From Schleiferiaceae bacterium (GTDB lineage: Bacteria; Bacteroidota; Bacteroidia; Flavobacteriales; Schleiferiaceae), in the NCBI GenBank assembly GCA_030829675.1, contig JAURAE010000036.1, positions 1 to 11,957 on the forward strand: 11,957 nt of DNA. Reading direction: 5' to 3'. The position numbers and the translations under genes were made by a program. How positions within the stretch are numbered: position 1 is the first letter of the stretch; each line of letters starts with the position of its first letter. This document shows positions 1 to 6,280 of the stretch, piece after piece. Below the pieces are notes generated by a model that saw nothing but the letters and a program-made list of their open reading frames with translations, was not told where the DNA came from and searched no databases.

Positions 1-244
1 GAAGGATTTTGAGGCCTTCGTCCATGCCGGGCCCCATGTAGTAGTCGACGCTACTGCGGTTATCCTTCTGAAAGCTAGACTTGTAGATGATGCCGGCGAG
101 GGGGAGGGCCTGCTGGATTTCTGCGAGTTCTTCCGCGACTTTGAGCATGGTGTCACGCGATTCAATCACGCAGGGGCCGCTGATGAGGAAGAGCTGGTCG
201 CCTCCGAGGGTGACGGGGCCGGCGGGGAAGGTGTGTTTGGACAT
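1..244 (-). CDS. kdsA: 3-deoxy-D-manno-octulosonate-8-phosphate synthase (KDO-8-P synthase), N-terminal part
   Basis: The enzyme condenses phosphoenolpyruvate with D-arabinose 5-phosphate to give KDO-8-phosphate, the cytosolic first committed step towards KDO in the LPS inner core. Only the first 81 residues are present; the frame stays open to the window edge. Seen directly: the family's first strand motif ISGPCVIES (residues 21-29), then YKSSFQKDNRSS (54-65) and GPGMDEGLKIL (71-81), which match the substrate-binding N-terminal half of the family. There is no signal peptide. Residue 25 is Cys, where E. coli KdsA has Asn; from family knowledge Cys marks the metal-dependent class, whose remaining ligands lie outside the window. 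It follows the cupin gene by 46 bp on the same strand. The region is GC-rich (about 60% by hand count over 1-240). The ATG at 244 is the only start close to the conserved region. Identification is confident. Confidence 0.93.
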   Translation of the reverse strand, partial: MSKHTFPAGPVTLGGDQLFLISGPCVIESRDTMLKVAEELAEIQQALPLAGIIYKSSFQKDNRSSVDYYMGPGMDEGLKIL

Positions 245-259
245 AGTACGAAGGTACTA
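244..259 (-). promoter_or_regulatory. Perfect hairpin abutting the kdsA start codon
   Basis: On the minus strand TAGTAC-CTTC-GTACTA forms a perfect 6-bp stem with a 4-base loop, and its last base is the A of the kdsA ATG. A GAGG sits just upstream of the stem, about 15 nt from the ATG, so folding would bring this possible ribosome-binding sequence nearer the start. The rest of the 46-bp gap (245-290) shows no promoter-like box. A role in controlling kdsA translation is inference; chance or a transcription-factor site are alternatives. Confidence 0.3.
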
Positions 260-290
260 CCTCGAAGAATGTCTCTGGAATCTTTGTGAT

Positions 291-770
291 TCAGTGTCGC
301 GCGTAATCGTCCTGCACCCGAACGATGTCCTCTTCGTCTGAAAGGTGGTTGAAGTCAGTGTGGATCCAGAATTCGGCCACGATGCCCATGGCTTCTTTGC
401 CGATTAGGCGGTGGCGCTCGCCGCATTGGAGGGTGATGAGGTCTCCCTTGAAGTAGTCCTTGGCGGGGAGTTCCTCGTCTGTGGGGCTGGTGGCGACGGC
501 CACGGGGCCTTCGACGACGGTCCACATCTCGCGGCGTCGGTAATGGTACTGCCAGCTGAGGCGCTGGCCGGGGTTCACCATGAGGATTTTGGGGCTCAAA
601 CGTACGCCTTGGCCGATGGGGATGCCTTCGACGCCAGGGAAGAAGTGGTTCGCAAAGGCCTGTGAGTCTTCTTCAGCAATGACGAGGAAGCCACCCCAGG
701 GACGGCTGAAGTCTTGGTCGACCATGGTGAGGCCGAGGGATTGAATCCAGGCGGCGGTTTGCTCCATCAT
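291..770 (-). CDS. Cupin protein of the mannose-6-phosphate / phosphoheptose isomerase type
   Basis: A 159-residue cytosolic single-domain cupin with no signal peptide. Seen: RPWGG at 23-27; cupin motif 1 around LSWQYHYRRREMWTVVEG (71-88), with His76, Glu81 and Trp83; cupin motif 2 LQCGERHRL (114-122), with His120; and a C-terminal DEEDIVRVQDDYAR (145-158). This arrangement resembles the cupin half of GDP-mannose pyrophosphorylase/phosphomannose isomerase proteins. The closing VQDD segment is, from memory, typical of a Bacteroidota subfamily annotated as phosphoheptose isomerase. The second His of the usual HxH metal motif is Arg here, apparently a family trait, so isomerase activity should not be assumed. 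The start at 770 (MMEQ) is preferred over an upstream ATG at 794, which would overlap the preceding gene. The preceding stop is 4 bp away, suggesting co-transcription; kdsA follows. A role in sugar-phosphate or LPS-core metabolism is inferred from this neighbour. Confidence 0.8.
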   Translation of the reverse strand: MMEQTAAWIQSLGLTMVDQDFSRPWGGFLVIAEEDSQAFANHFFPGVEGIPIGQGVRLSPKILMVNPGQRLSWQYHYRRREMWTVVEGPVAVATSPTDEELPAKDYFKGDLITLQCGERHRLIGKEAMGIVAEFWIHTDFNHLSDEEDIVRVQDDYARH

Positions 771-774
771 ACGT

Positions 775-1320
775 TTAGAAGACAGGGATGCCAATCATAA
801 GACTAGGGCCCATGAAGAAAGAGTATCCTAATGTGATAGGAACGACAGACCACTGGTAACATAAGGCAATCTCTTTTCGTATGCCTCCATAAGAATATAA
901 CGCTTTCGAAAGGGCATCAACGCCAGCGAGGATGGTCCATTTATCATTTAAATGATAATAGGCACCAGTGGGCAAACGAAAAAGAGGGGACTCTGTGTTG
1001 TATCCTAGATTGTGCTCCGTTGCATATTCTATCGTTTGGTAGAACCCAAAAGGCAAGTTTGGGGTACCGATACGCTTTGAAATCTTAAAGTAGGCAGTAT
1101 TGTTGTACCCGGGGCTCAATCCCATGCCGAAATGTGTGTTTGAACCCTCACGAAGTCCTTTCCAAAGGTTCATAGGTTTGACAAGGGATTCTGGGGTGTG
1201 AAGCCCAGTCAGATGGCTGGAATCTATCACGGCACTGGTAAGGTTTTGACCTTTGGAATTTTGACCATAGGATGCCATACCAATGCATAGAAGAAGATAG
1301 AGGATTAGTTTACGAGCCAT
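775..1320 (-). CDS. Small outer-membrane beta-barrel-like protein, unknown function
   Basis: A 181-residue exported protein that I do not recognise as a named family. It has a clear signal peptide (Lys-rich start, hydrophobic core 5-16, cleavage predicted between Gly19 and Gln20). From about residue 62 there are short alternating hydrophobic/aromatic stretches with Gly and polar turns. It ends SLMIGIPVF, and a terminal Phe is the usual C-terminal signal of outer-membrane barrels. About eight strands would fit the length. Its start overlaps the end of the SPOR-domain gene by 16 bp, which suggests translational coupling and a joint role in the envelope. Base composition (about 40% GC by hand count over 841-960) differs sharply from the cupin and kdsA genes downstream. 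The barrel call is inference from pattern; a periplasmic beta protein is an alternative. Confidence 0.6.
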   Translation of the reverse strand: MARKLILYLLLCIGMASYGQNSKGQNLTSAVIDSSHLTGLHTPESLVKPMNLWKGLREGSNTHFGMGLSPGYNNTAYFKISKRIGTPNLPFGFYQTIEYATEHNLGYNTESPLFRLPTGAYYHLNDKWTILAGVDALSKALYSYGGIRKEIALCYQWSVVPITLGYSFFMGPSLMIGIPVF

Positions 1321-2627
1321 GCGTCGGAATATTTTTTGCGGATTTCACGTAAAACTACAGCGATATTTTTTGGGTCTGGATAGAAGCCAATTCGATAGTA
1401 GAAGCCTTTCTCGGACCGAACAATAATGCAGCCGCCCGGGCAGGTAAACTGTTGCAACACTTGCTGCGTGTATTCCAGGGTTTCAAAGGACGCCACAGAA
1501 ATGAACGGCGCGGTTTGCAGGTAGACCGAGGTGTCGTTTGCCAATTCCGAGGACAATGTTGACTCTGATGGGGCAGGTTTTTGGGGTTGACTGTCCAATT
1601 CCTCGATTTCATCGGCATCCTTGAGTGGAATATTTTCTAAAGAGGAAGGAGCCAATGGCTCTGGGGCAAGGGGTTCTGCCATGGGCTCTGGCTTCTTCTT
1701 TCGGCCAAACCAACTTCGGCGAGGTTGATAGTCAGGTACCGTAAAGATGTACTCAGGCGTGTCGGATGTCGCAGCGGAAGAAATCGTCGAAGGAGAGCCC
1801 TGCGAAAGCACTGAAGGGTTCACGGGCATATCCCTTCTTGGTGTGTCGGCCTGATCCATGCTGGGCGCAAGAACCGATGTAGTGTCCAAGAGGGTCTTTC
1901 CGTAGGATTCCTTCGGTGCATCCGTATTCGCTGCACTGAAAGAGGAGCGCTGGGCGATTTCATCAATTTGTGCAATAGTATCCAGCCGCAGGATCTGAGG
2001 TGTGGCTTCCGTTGAAGCTGTTTCTATTGGATTCCCAGGAAGAACGACTAGAGGCAGAGTCGCGGAATCTGCTTGAACGTTTTTTATCGAGGGAGGGACG
2101 CTTGTCGCCTCGACAGTTGGATCGACAGCCGAAGCTGAAATCTCGTTGCGAGCAGACTGAGGGCTGGTCGTCGCTTGGGCCTGGGGCCGTTCATTCTCCT
2201 GCTCACTTGGCCGTGGCACAGGGATTTTGGGTGTCCTGGTCAGGAGTAGGGACTCGGCTACCCGATTTGGGATTGTTTCCGAAGGGCTTGGGGTGCTTTG
2301 AACGACAAACAGGCGATGAGTGAAGCTGTCTGAATCTAAACGCATCCAGTCCAAGCCGCATGAATCTGTGCTCGAAGTGTACTGCCAACCCACCTTGTTG
2401 AAGGTGATTCCGCACATAGCTTGGCCATCACTTTGGATTTCCCATTGAATCTGACGGGGCCACTCGCCGTCTTTATTGAGCTGTAAAAAGATTCGGCTAC
2501 TGGAATAGGCATGAATTTCGCCACTTCCACGAAATCCTTCAATGGATTGACGCACCAAAAGCCTCTGTCCAAAGAGCGGAGAGAGGCCCAACCATATACC
2601 GATGAAAGTGGTCAGGATACGTCCCAT
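1305..2627 (-). CDS. Exported protein with long disordered linker and C-terminal SPOR-like domain
   Basis: A 440-residue protein. A signal peptide ends at Gly20 with Gln21 next. Residues 21-110 form a beta-rich N-terminal region of unknown family with two Cys (72, 90). Residues about 111-365 are a low-complexity linker rich in Ser, Thr, Pro, Ala and Glu, with one basic stretch WFGRKKK (306-312) followed by a short Pro/Leu/Glu repeat (AEPLAPEPLAP). Residues 372-440 look like a SPOR domain: opening FISVASF, a YYRIGFYPDP strand/turn, a helix with VVLREIRKKY, and closing DAWLVN. SPOR domains bind glycan strands stripped of peptides, usually at sites of cell-wall remodelling. This copy carries CPGGC (396-400), which I do not regard as usual for the family. 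The start at 2627 is 5 bp after the lipoprotein-like gene; the 3' end overlaps the next gene by 16 bp. The SPOR call is by pattern only. Confidence 0.65.
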   Translation of the reverse strand: MGRILTTFIGIWLGLSPLFGQRLLVRQSIEGFRGSGEIHAYSSSRIFLQLNKDGEWPRQIQWEIQSDGQAMCGITFNKVGWQYTSSTDSCGLDWMRLDSDSFTHRLFVVQSTPSPSETIPNRVAESLLLTRTPKIPVPRPSEQENERPQAQATTSPQSARNEISASAVDPTVEATSVPPSIKNVQADSATLPLVVLPGNPIETASTEATPQILRLDTIAQIDEIAQRSSFSAANTDAPKESYGKTLLDTTSVLAPSMDQADTPRRDMPVNPSVLSQGSPSTISSAATSDTPEYIFTVPDYQPRRSWFGRKKKPEPMAEPLAPEPLAPSSLENIPLKDADEIEELDSQPQKPAPSESTLSSELANDTSVYLQTAPFISVASFETLEYTQQVLQQFTCPGGCIIVRSEKGFYYRIGFYPDPKNIAVVLREIRKKYSDAWLVN

Positions 2628-2632
2628 GAGGA

Positions 2633-3043
2633 TCAGGGGACGTGAACAAGTGTCCCTCGATGTGTTGTTAGAAAATAGAGGGTTGTATCGGCGGCAAACT
2701 GACTGACTTTTAAGTCCAAAATCAAGCTATCTCCCACAATGAAAAGGTCTCCATCTGCATATAAAAATCCATTGATTTCTTTTTGGAGCGTGTCGTCAAT
2801 GATAAGATGATTTCCGTTGGCAAGGAATTCATAATTGACTCCGTTCAATCCCATATAGTTGGTATAACTGTTGGAACGGTGAATCGTCAATGTATTGAAT
2901 GCACTTGTGCTGGCTGAATCGGTGGTTACTGTAATCAAGCCTTCGTACGTGTCCACCGAATAATGGGGTCCTTCTGGAACACATTGTGTAAAAATCCATA
3001 CAAAAGCACCTATACAGAGTAGGGATACGTGCCTGCTTTTCAT
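2633..3043 (-). CDS. Short lipoprotein-like exported protein, unknown function
   Basis: A 136-residue protein that I do not recognise. The N-terminus has Lys/Arg, a hydrophobic segment (residues 6-18), then FTQC with Cys21, followed by VPEGPHY. This resembles a lipoprotein signal peptide, but Gln just before the Cys departs from the standard lipobox. The rest is beta-rich, with many Thr/Ser/Asp, repeated short strands separated by Gly/Asn/Asp turns, and no further Cys; a small beta-sandwich tethered to a membrane would fit. The start at 3043 is chosen because it begins the signal peptide directly; an in-frame ATG at 3073 would add ten residues in front of it. It is the first gene of the minus-strand run and diverges from the SprB-repeat gene at 3084. 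Its stop lies 5 bp before the SPOR-domain gene, so they are probably co-transcribed. Confidence 0.6.
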   Translation of the reverse strand: MKSRHVSLLCIGAFVWIFTQCVPEGPHYSVDTYEGLITVTTDSASTSAFNTLTIHRSNSYTNYMGLNGVNYEFLANGNHLIIDDTLQKEINGFLYADGDLFIVGDSLILDLKVSQFAADTTLYFLTTHRGTLVHVP

Positions 3044-3054
3044 AGGAATAGATG

Positions 3055-3062
3055 TAAGTTTG
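3055..3062 (+). promoter_or_regulatory. Candidate -7 box (TAAGTTTG) for the plus-strand SprB-repeat operon
   Basis: TAAGTTTG matches the Bacteroidota -7 consensus TAnnTTTG and lies 21 bp before the TTG start at 3084. The expected TTG -33 element is not exact: CTG at 3033-3035 sits 19 bp upstream, one base off. The box lies inside an imperfect inverted repeat (AGGAA 3044-3048, TTCCT 3066-3070). The whole control region between the divergent genes is only 40 bp. Confidence 0.4.
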
Positions 3063-3083
3063 GTGTTCCTCATTTTTTAAGGC

Positions 3084-5591
3084 TTGAAGTCAAAGGTACA
3101 TGTATTTCTTTTTCTGGTATCTGCGTTTGTAGCGCGGGCCCAAGTGCCTATATGCAATGGCTCCTACAATTTAGTGACGACTATGACCGAGCCGGACTGC
3201 AACGGAGGGCAAGGGCAGGTCACATTGAGCATTCAGAACTACACGGGTGTTTTCAAGGCAAAATGGCTCGCTGATGGAGACGAGGTGCTCAGTAAGTCCC
3301 ATTATGCGGGAACATATACCTACAAGGTTTGGATTCCTGGGGTGCCAGGGTGCTCCAACATTGGAGAAAGCCCTACGTATTCGGTGGATGTTACACAACC
3401 CACGCCAGTCTTGCCCAATGCTTCCATAAAATCGTATCCAACTTGCGCTCCATCTCAATCTGCGAATGGACCCGACGGTATTCTTCAAGTGGTGCCTAGT
3501 GGCGGGACATCTACCTTTTTGTACAAAGTGGATTGGGACCCGGTTACAGGTAGTACGGCTTTCCAAAATGGTACTTCTTTCACTTCGGGGAATTATGAGC
3601 GACTGGGAACAGGTCCCGGAACATACTATGTCGCGGTCCGCGATGACAATGGCTGCTTGGGCCAAGAATCCGTGAGCATGCCTTCCGGAATTCCTGCAGC
3701 GATGACGATGGGTGTATTTGTGACAAACCCTAGTTGTGCTGGGGACAAAGGGGAAATCACCCTGTCTATCGGGAATGGGGCAAATTTGCCTCTTCGCTAT
3801 TCGCTACTGAATCCAGCCGATGCAACAGATACGATAGCCACCAATTTGGCAGGGACCTTCACCAATGTGGACGAAGGGACGTACAAAGCAAGTGTCACCG
3901 ACCAGGCAGGATGTACGGTTCAAGGAAATTATGCGGTGAATGCGCCAAATCCACTGGGTTTGAGCTTGACTTCGAAGGATGATGTGGGGTGTTACGGAGA
4001 ACAAGATGGATCTATTTCAGTCTCAATTTCAGGAGGAACTCCAAGTTTTACGGTTCATGTGGAAGATTTATCCTTCACGACCATTTACACGGACAACCAA
4101 ACGGGGCCAGCGGGGAGTGCTCGATCGAGAAACCTAAACGCCAAATTTTATTCAGGCGATTATTTCGTGTATGTGGTGGATGGACAAGGATGCATATCCG
4201 ATTCCATATACTTCACCATCGATGAACCGGTAGTCACCAACATGTCCGGTCCGCTGGTTATTTCCAATACTGAGATGGATGCCTGCTACCCAGGGACGGG
4301 TAGTGGACAAATCCAAGCCTCAACCACAGGAGGATATCCAACCATCCAATTCGGGCTTTGGGAGGGAAATAAAACGACTTCGCGCGATAGATGGCGTGAT
4401 GGTTCAAGCTATCAGTTCTCATCGTCGATTCAATCGAACACCTCCGGCCTCTTTGAAAACCTATCCCCAGGGACCTACACCATTGGCGTAAAAGATCAAT
4501 ACGGCTGCCAACGAAGAAAGTTGGTTACTATTGGCACGCAATCAGAGATTTTGGTTTCCCTTCAATCCCGCACCAATGTGGACTGTAACAGTAACGCTAC
4601 GGGATCCATCACCGTGAATGCGTTGGGTGGACAGGCACCTATGACCTATGAATTACTCCCCGCAGGAACTCAGCAGGCCTCACCCACGTTTAACGGGCTT
4701 ACAGCCGGCCCTTATCAAGTCAAAGCAATCGATGATAATGGCTGTGAATCTAGCCCACTGAGTGTTGACATCATAGAACCAGATGTACTCGTGGCGAACA
4801 TTACTAACACGGCTAACCCCAGCTGCAATCCAGGAACTGGAACCATTTGGTACAACATCTCGGGTGGCACTTTGAACTACCAGGTGCTGCTTAATGGGGC
4901 GGTTACAGGAACCATAACGACCTTGAACTCGAGCTACCAACAAGGTGTAGCGCAAGGATCTTACACCTTCCAAGTCAAGGATCAAAATGGATGTGAGTCT
5001 GCCCTCAGCAATTTCACGATTACAGGTCCGCCATCACCGGGTGCTCCACCCAACAGCACTGCGGGTTTATCCATTTCCATAGCAGGTTTCCAGCACGTGA
5101 GCTGTCCTTCCGGGACCAATGGATTCATCCAACTATCTATCCTAGGCGGTTGGCCGGCCACGGGGGGATACACGATTGACGTGGAAACGGTCACGTCGTA
5201 TGTGGATCGCCTAGGCATTACGCGGACCAATTACACCCCGTATCGCACCACCAGCAGTTCCTTGATTGATAATCTACCTGCTGGGACCTACAGAATTCGG
5301 GTCAGAGACAGCTATGGGTGCAGCCGATATGTTCAGCAAACCATTGTACAGCCAGAGCCAATCGTTCCCAATTTCAATGGGATTACCGGTAATTGTGGCG
5401 GAAGTGGAAATAGCACCCAAGCCAATGGGGGAGTGACGTTAAATGACATTTCAGGCGGGACACCCCCGTTTACCTATACCATGAATGGAACCTTTTATAC
5501 AGATATTCCCAATTTCTTCCCCAATCTTAATCTTTCTGGGGTTAATATGGTCATTACGGACAACAACAACTGTGTACGTTATTATCCTTAA
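3084..5591 (+). CDS. Secreted protein of nine SprB-like repeats, without T9SS sorting domain
   Basis: An 835-residue exported protein. The only start that keeps the signal peptide is the TTG at 3084: an in-frame stop lies at 3078-3080 and no ATG or GTG precedes the signal cleavage site. The signal peptide ends at Ala19 with Gln20 next. The mature chain is almost entirely nine modules of the SprB-repeat type. Each begins near a Cys followed by a Gly-rich turn, has a mid-module GG-T/P turn, and ends with YxVxVxDxxGC-like sequence. The Cys pairs are 39/90, 121/191, 218/277, 303/370, 401/475, 501/554, 581/637, 674/746 and 771/830, leaving Cys24 alone; a disulfide per module is inferred. The protein stops five residues after the last Cys. 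It therefore lacks the type A or B C-terminal sorting domain that SprB-like T9SS substrates normally carry. A surface or periplasmic binding role is inferred. The next gene begins 15 bp on. Confidence 0.85.
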   Translation: MKSKVHVFLFLVSAFVARAQVPICNGSYNLVTTMTEPDCNGGQGQVTLSIQNYTGVFKAKWLADGDEVLSKSHYAGTYTYKVWIPGVPGCSNIGESPTYSVDVTQPTPVLPNASIKSYPTCAPSQSANGPDGILQVVPSGGTSTFLYKVDWDPVTGSTAFQNGTSFTSGNYERLGTGPGTYYVAVRDDNGCLGQESVSMPSGIPAAMTMGVFVTNPSCAGDKGEITLSIGNGANLPLRYSLLNPADATDTIATNLAGTFTNVDEGTYKASVTDQAGCTVQGNYAVNAPNPLGLSLTSKDDVGCYGEQDGSISVSISGGTPSFTVHVEDLSFTTIYTDNQTGPAGSARSRNLNAKFYSGDYFVYVVDGQGCISDSIYFTIDEPVVTNMSGPLVISNTEMDACYPGTGSGQIQASTTGGYPTIQFGLWEGNKTTSRDRWRDGSSYQFSSSIQSNTSGLFENLSPGTYTIGVKDQYGCQRRKLVTIGTQSEILVSLQSRTNVDCNSNATGSITVNALGGQAPMTYELLPAGTQQASPTFNGLTAGPYQVKAIDDNGCESSPLSVDIIEPDVLVANITNTANPSCNPGTGTIWYNISGGTLNYQVLLNGAVTGTITTLNSSYQQGVAQGSYTFQVKDQNGCESALSNFTITGPPSPGAPPNSTAGLSISIAGFQHVSCPSGTNGFIQLSILGGWPATGGYTIDVETVTSYVDRLGITRTNYTPYRTTSSSLIDNLPAGTYRIRVRDSYGCSRYVQQTIVQPEPIVPNFNGITGNCGGSGNSTQANGGVTLNDISGGTPPFTYTMNGTFYTDIPNFFPNLNLSGVNMVITDNNNCVRYYP
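3091..3098 (-). promoter_or_regulatory. Candidate -7 box (TACCTTTG) for the minus-strand lipoprotein-SPOR run
   Basis: Read on the minus strand, TACCTTTG fits TAnnTTTG. It lies inside the signal-peptide codons of the plus-strand gene and 47 bp before the ATG at 3043. No TTG was found at the expected -33 distance, so the match rests on the -7 box alone. If real, its transcript would run through the plus-strand promoter candidate. Confidence 0.3.
3198..5573 (+). repeat. Nine tandem SprB-like modules (protein-level repeat)
   Basis: Nine modules of roughly 75-100 residues follow one another, marked by opening and closing Cys 51-74 residues apart. Typical closing motifs are VRDDNGC (185-191), VTDQAGC (271-277), VKDQYGC (469-475), AIDDNGC (548-554), VKDQNGC (631-637) and VRDSYGC (740-746). 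Typical turns are ISGGTP (315-320 and 789-794). The modules have diverged in DNA sequence, so this is an old protein-level array. Confidence 0.8.
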
Positions 5592-5606
5592 CTATCTTGT
5601 ACGAAC

Positions 5607-6278
5607 ATGAAGCGTTTTTTCTTTCTAGCGGGGCTGGTTCTCTCATTTTGTGTTTGGGGTCAAAGGGTTCCTCCAAAGTCCCCATTTCAATTCACCTCCT
5701 TGAAAATTCAGGAAGTTCAGTCTCGAAAAGACACGGTTTCAATTTTGACCGAAGCAGGTCTCACAAAAGATGAGGTATTTGACTTTGTCAATGCCAATCA
5801 GAGCCGCTTGGGAGGTATCGGTCAGGTGGAGGTAGTGAATAAGAAAGGCAAATTGCGCGATTATTATGCGGTGAATATTCGGACTAGAAAGGCGCCAGAA
5901 GTGCCAAAGCTTCCATTTCAAGGGTCCTTTTACATTGGTTACAATACAAATCAGTACAAATTCCGATTCAACTACGCAAAAAGCTTTGGAGTCAGTGCTA
6001 TAGTCGCTGCGGATTTCACGCGACCCGAGGACAGCACATCACTGAGGATTTCGCCAGCATTCACCTCTGATTTTATACCGTTTTTGCTACCCAATTTTCG
6101 CGGATCTATTGACTTGGGCCCTATGTTTGGATCCCAGATTCGTTTTGGAACAATCATGGTTCGAACGACCGTGGAGCGTGACATTTCGAGCCATTGGTCT
6201 TTTGGATTCAACTACATGCTAGTGGCTTCACGCAAGCGTTTGTCCGAATGGGGGGCAGGTATTAGTTATCATTTTTAG
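5607..6278 (+). CDS. Outer-membrane beta-barrel-like protein with N-terminal extension, unknown family
   Basis: A 223-residue exported protein that I do not recognise. The signal peptide ends at Gly18 with Gln19 next. Residues about 20-95 form a mixed region (VSILTEAGLTKDEVFDFVNA at 44-63 looks helical, then a basic, Lys-rich stretch). From about residue 104 (FQGSFYIGYN) to the end, short amphipathic strands alternate with turns, and the chain ends GAGISYHF. The terminal Phe and aromatic-rich strands suggest a small outer-membrane barrel of about eight strands. It sits between the SprB-repeat gene (15 bp before) and the OmpA-family gene (2 bp after), so the three are very likely one operon. 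It occupies the place a PorP/SprF protein holds in the neighbouring operon, but it is shorter and lacks the NPAYAG-like and QWxG-like motifs. An accessory barrel that holds or exports the SprB-repeat protein is inference. Confidence 0.6.
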   Translation: MKRFFFLAGLVLSFCVWGQRVPPKSPFQFTSLKIQEVQSRKDTVSILTEAGLTKDEVFDFVNANQSRLGGIGQVEVVNKKGKLRDYYAVNIRTRKAPEVPKLPFQGSFYIGYNTNQYKFRFNYAKSFGVSAIVAADFTRPEDSTSLRISPAFTSDFIPFLLPNFRGSIDLGPMFGSQIRFGTIMVRTTVERDISSHWSFGFNYMLVASRKRLSEWGAGISYHF

Positions 6279-6280
6279 GG

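Noticed and set aside
87..341. Plus-strand open frame across the kdsA start and the cupin end
   Set aside because: It is antisense to two well-supported genes and to the gap between them, and its translation resembles no protein family.
3044..3073. Upstream ATG at 3073 as start of the lipoprotein-like gene
   Set aside because: It would add ten residues in front of a complete signal peptide and cover the plus-strand promoter candidate; the ATG at 3043 is a better start, though not proven.
4680..5230. Two minus-strand open frames inside the SprB-repeat gene
   Set aside because: They are shadows of a clearly coding plus-strand frame, with no signal peptide or conserved motif.
3198..5573. Regular repeats as a possible CRISPR array
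   Set aside because: The periodicity is at protein level in one open frame, with diverged DNA and units of more than 200 bp.
5560..5620. Frameshift that hides a T9SS sorting domain of the plus-strand SprB protein
   Set aside because: Only 15 bp separate its stop from the signal-peptide gene at 5607, and none of the following proteins contains a sorting-domain sequence.
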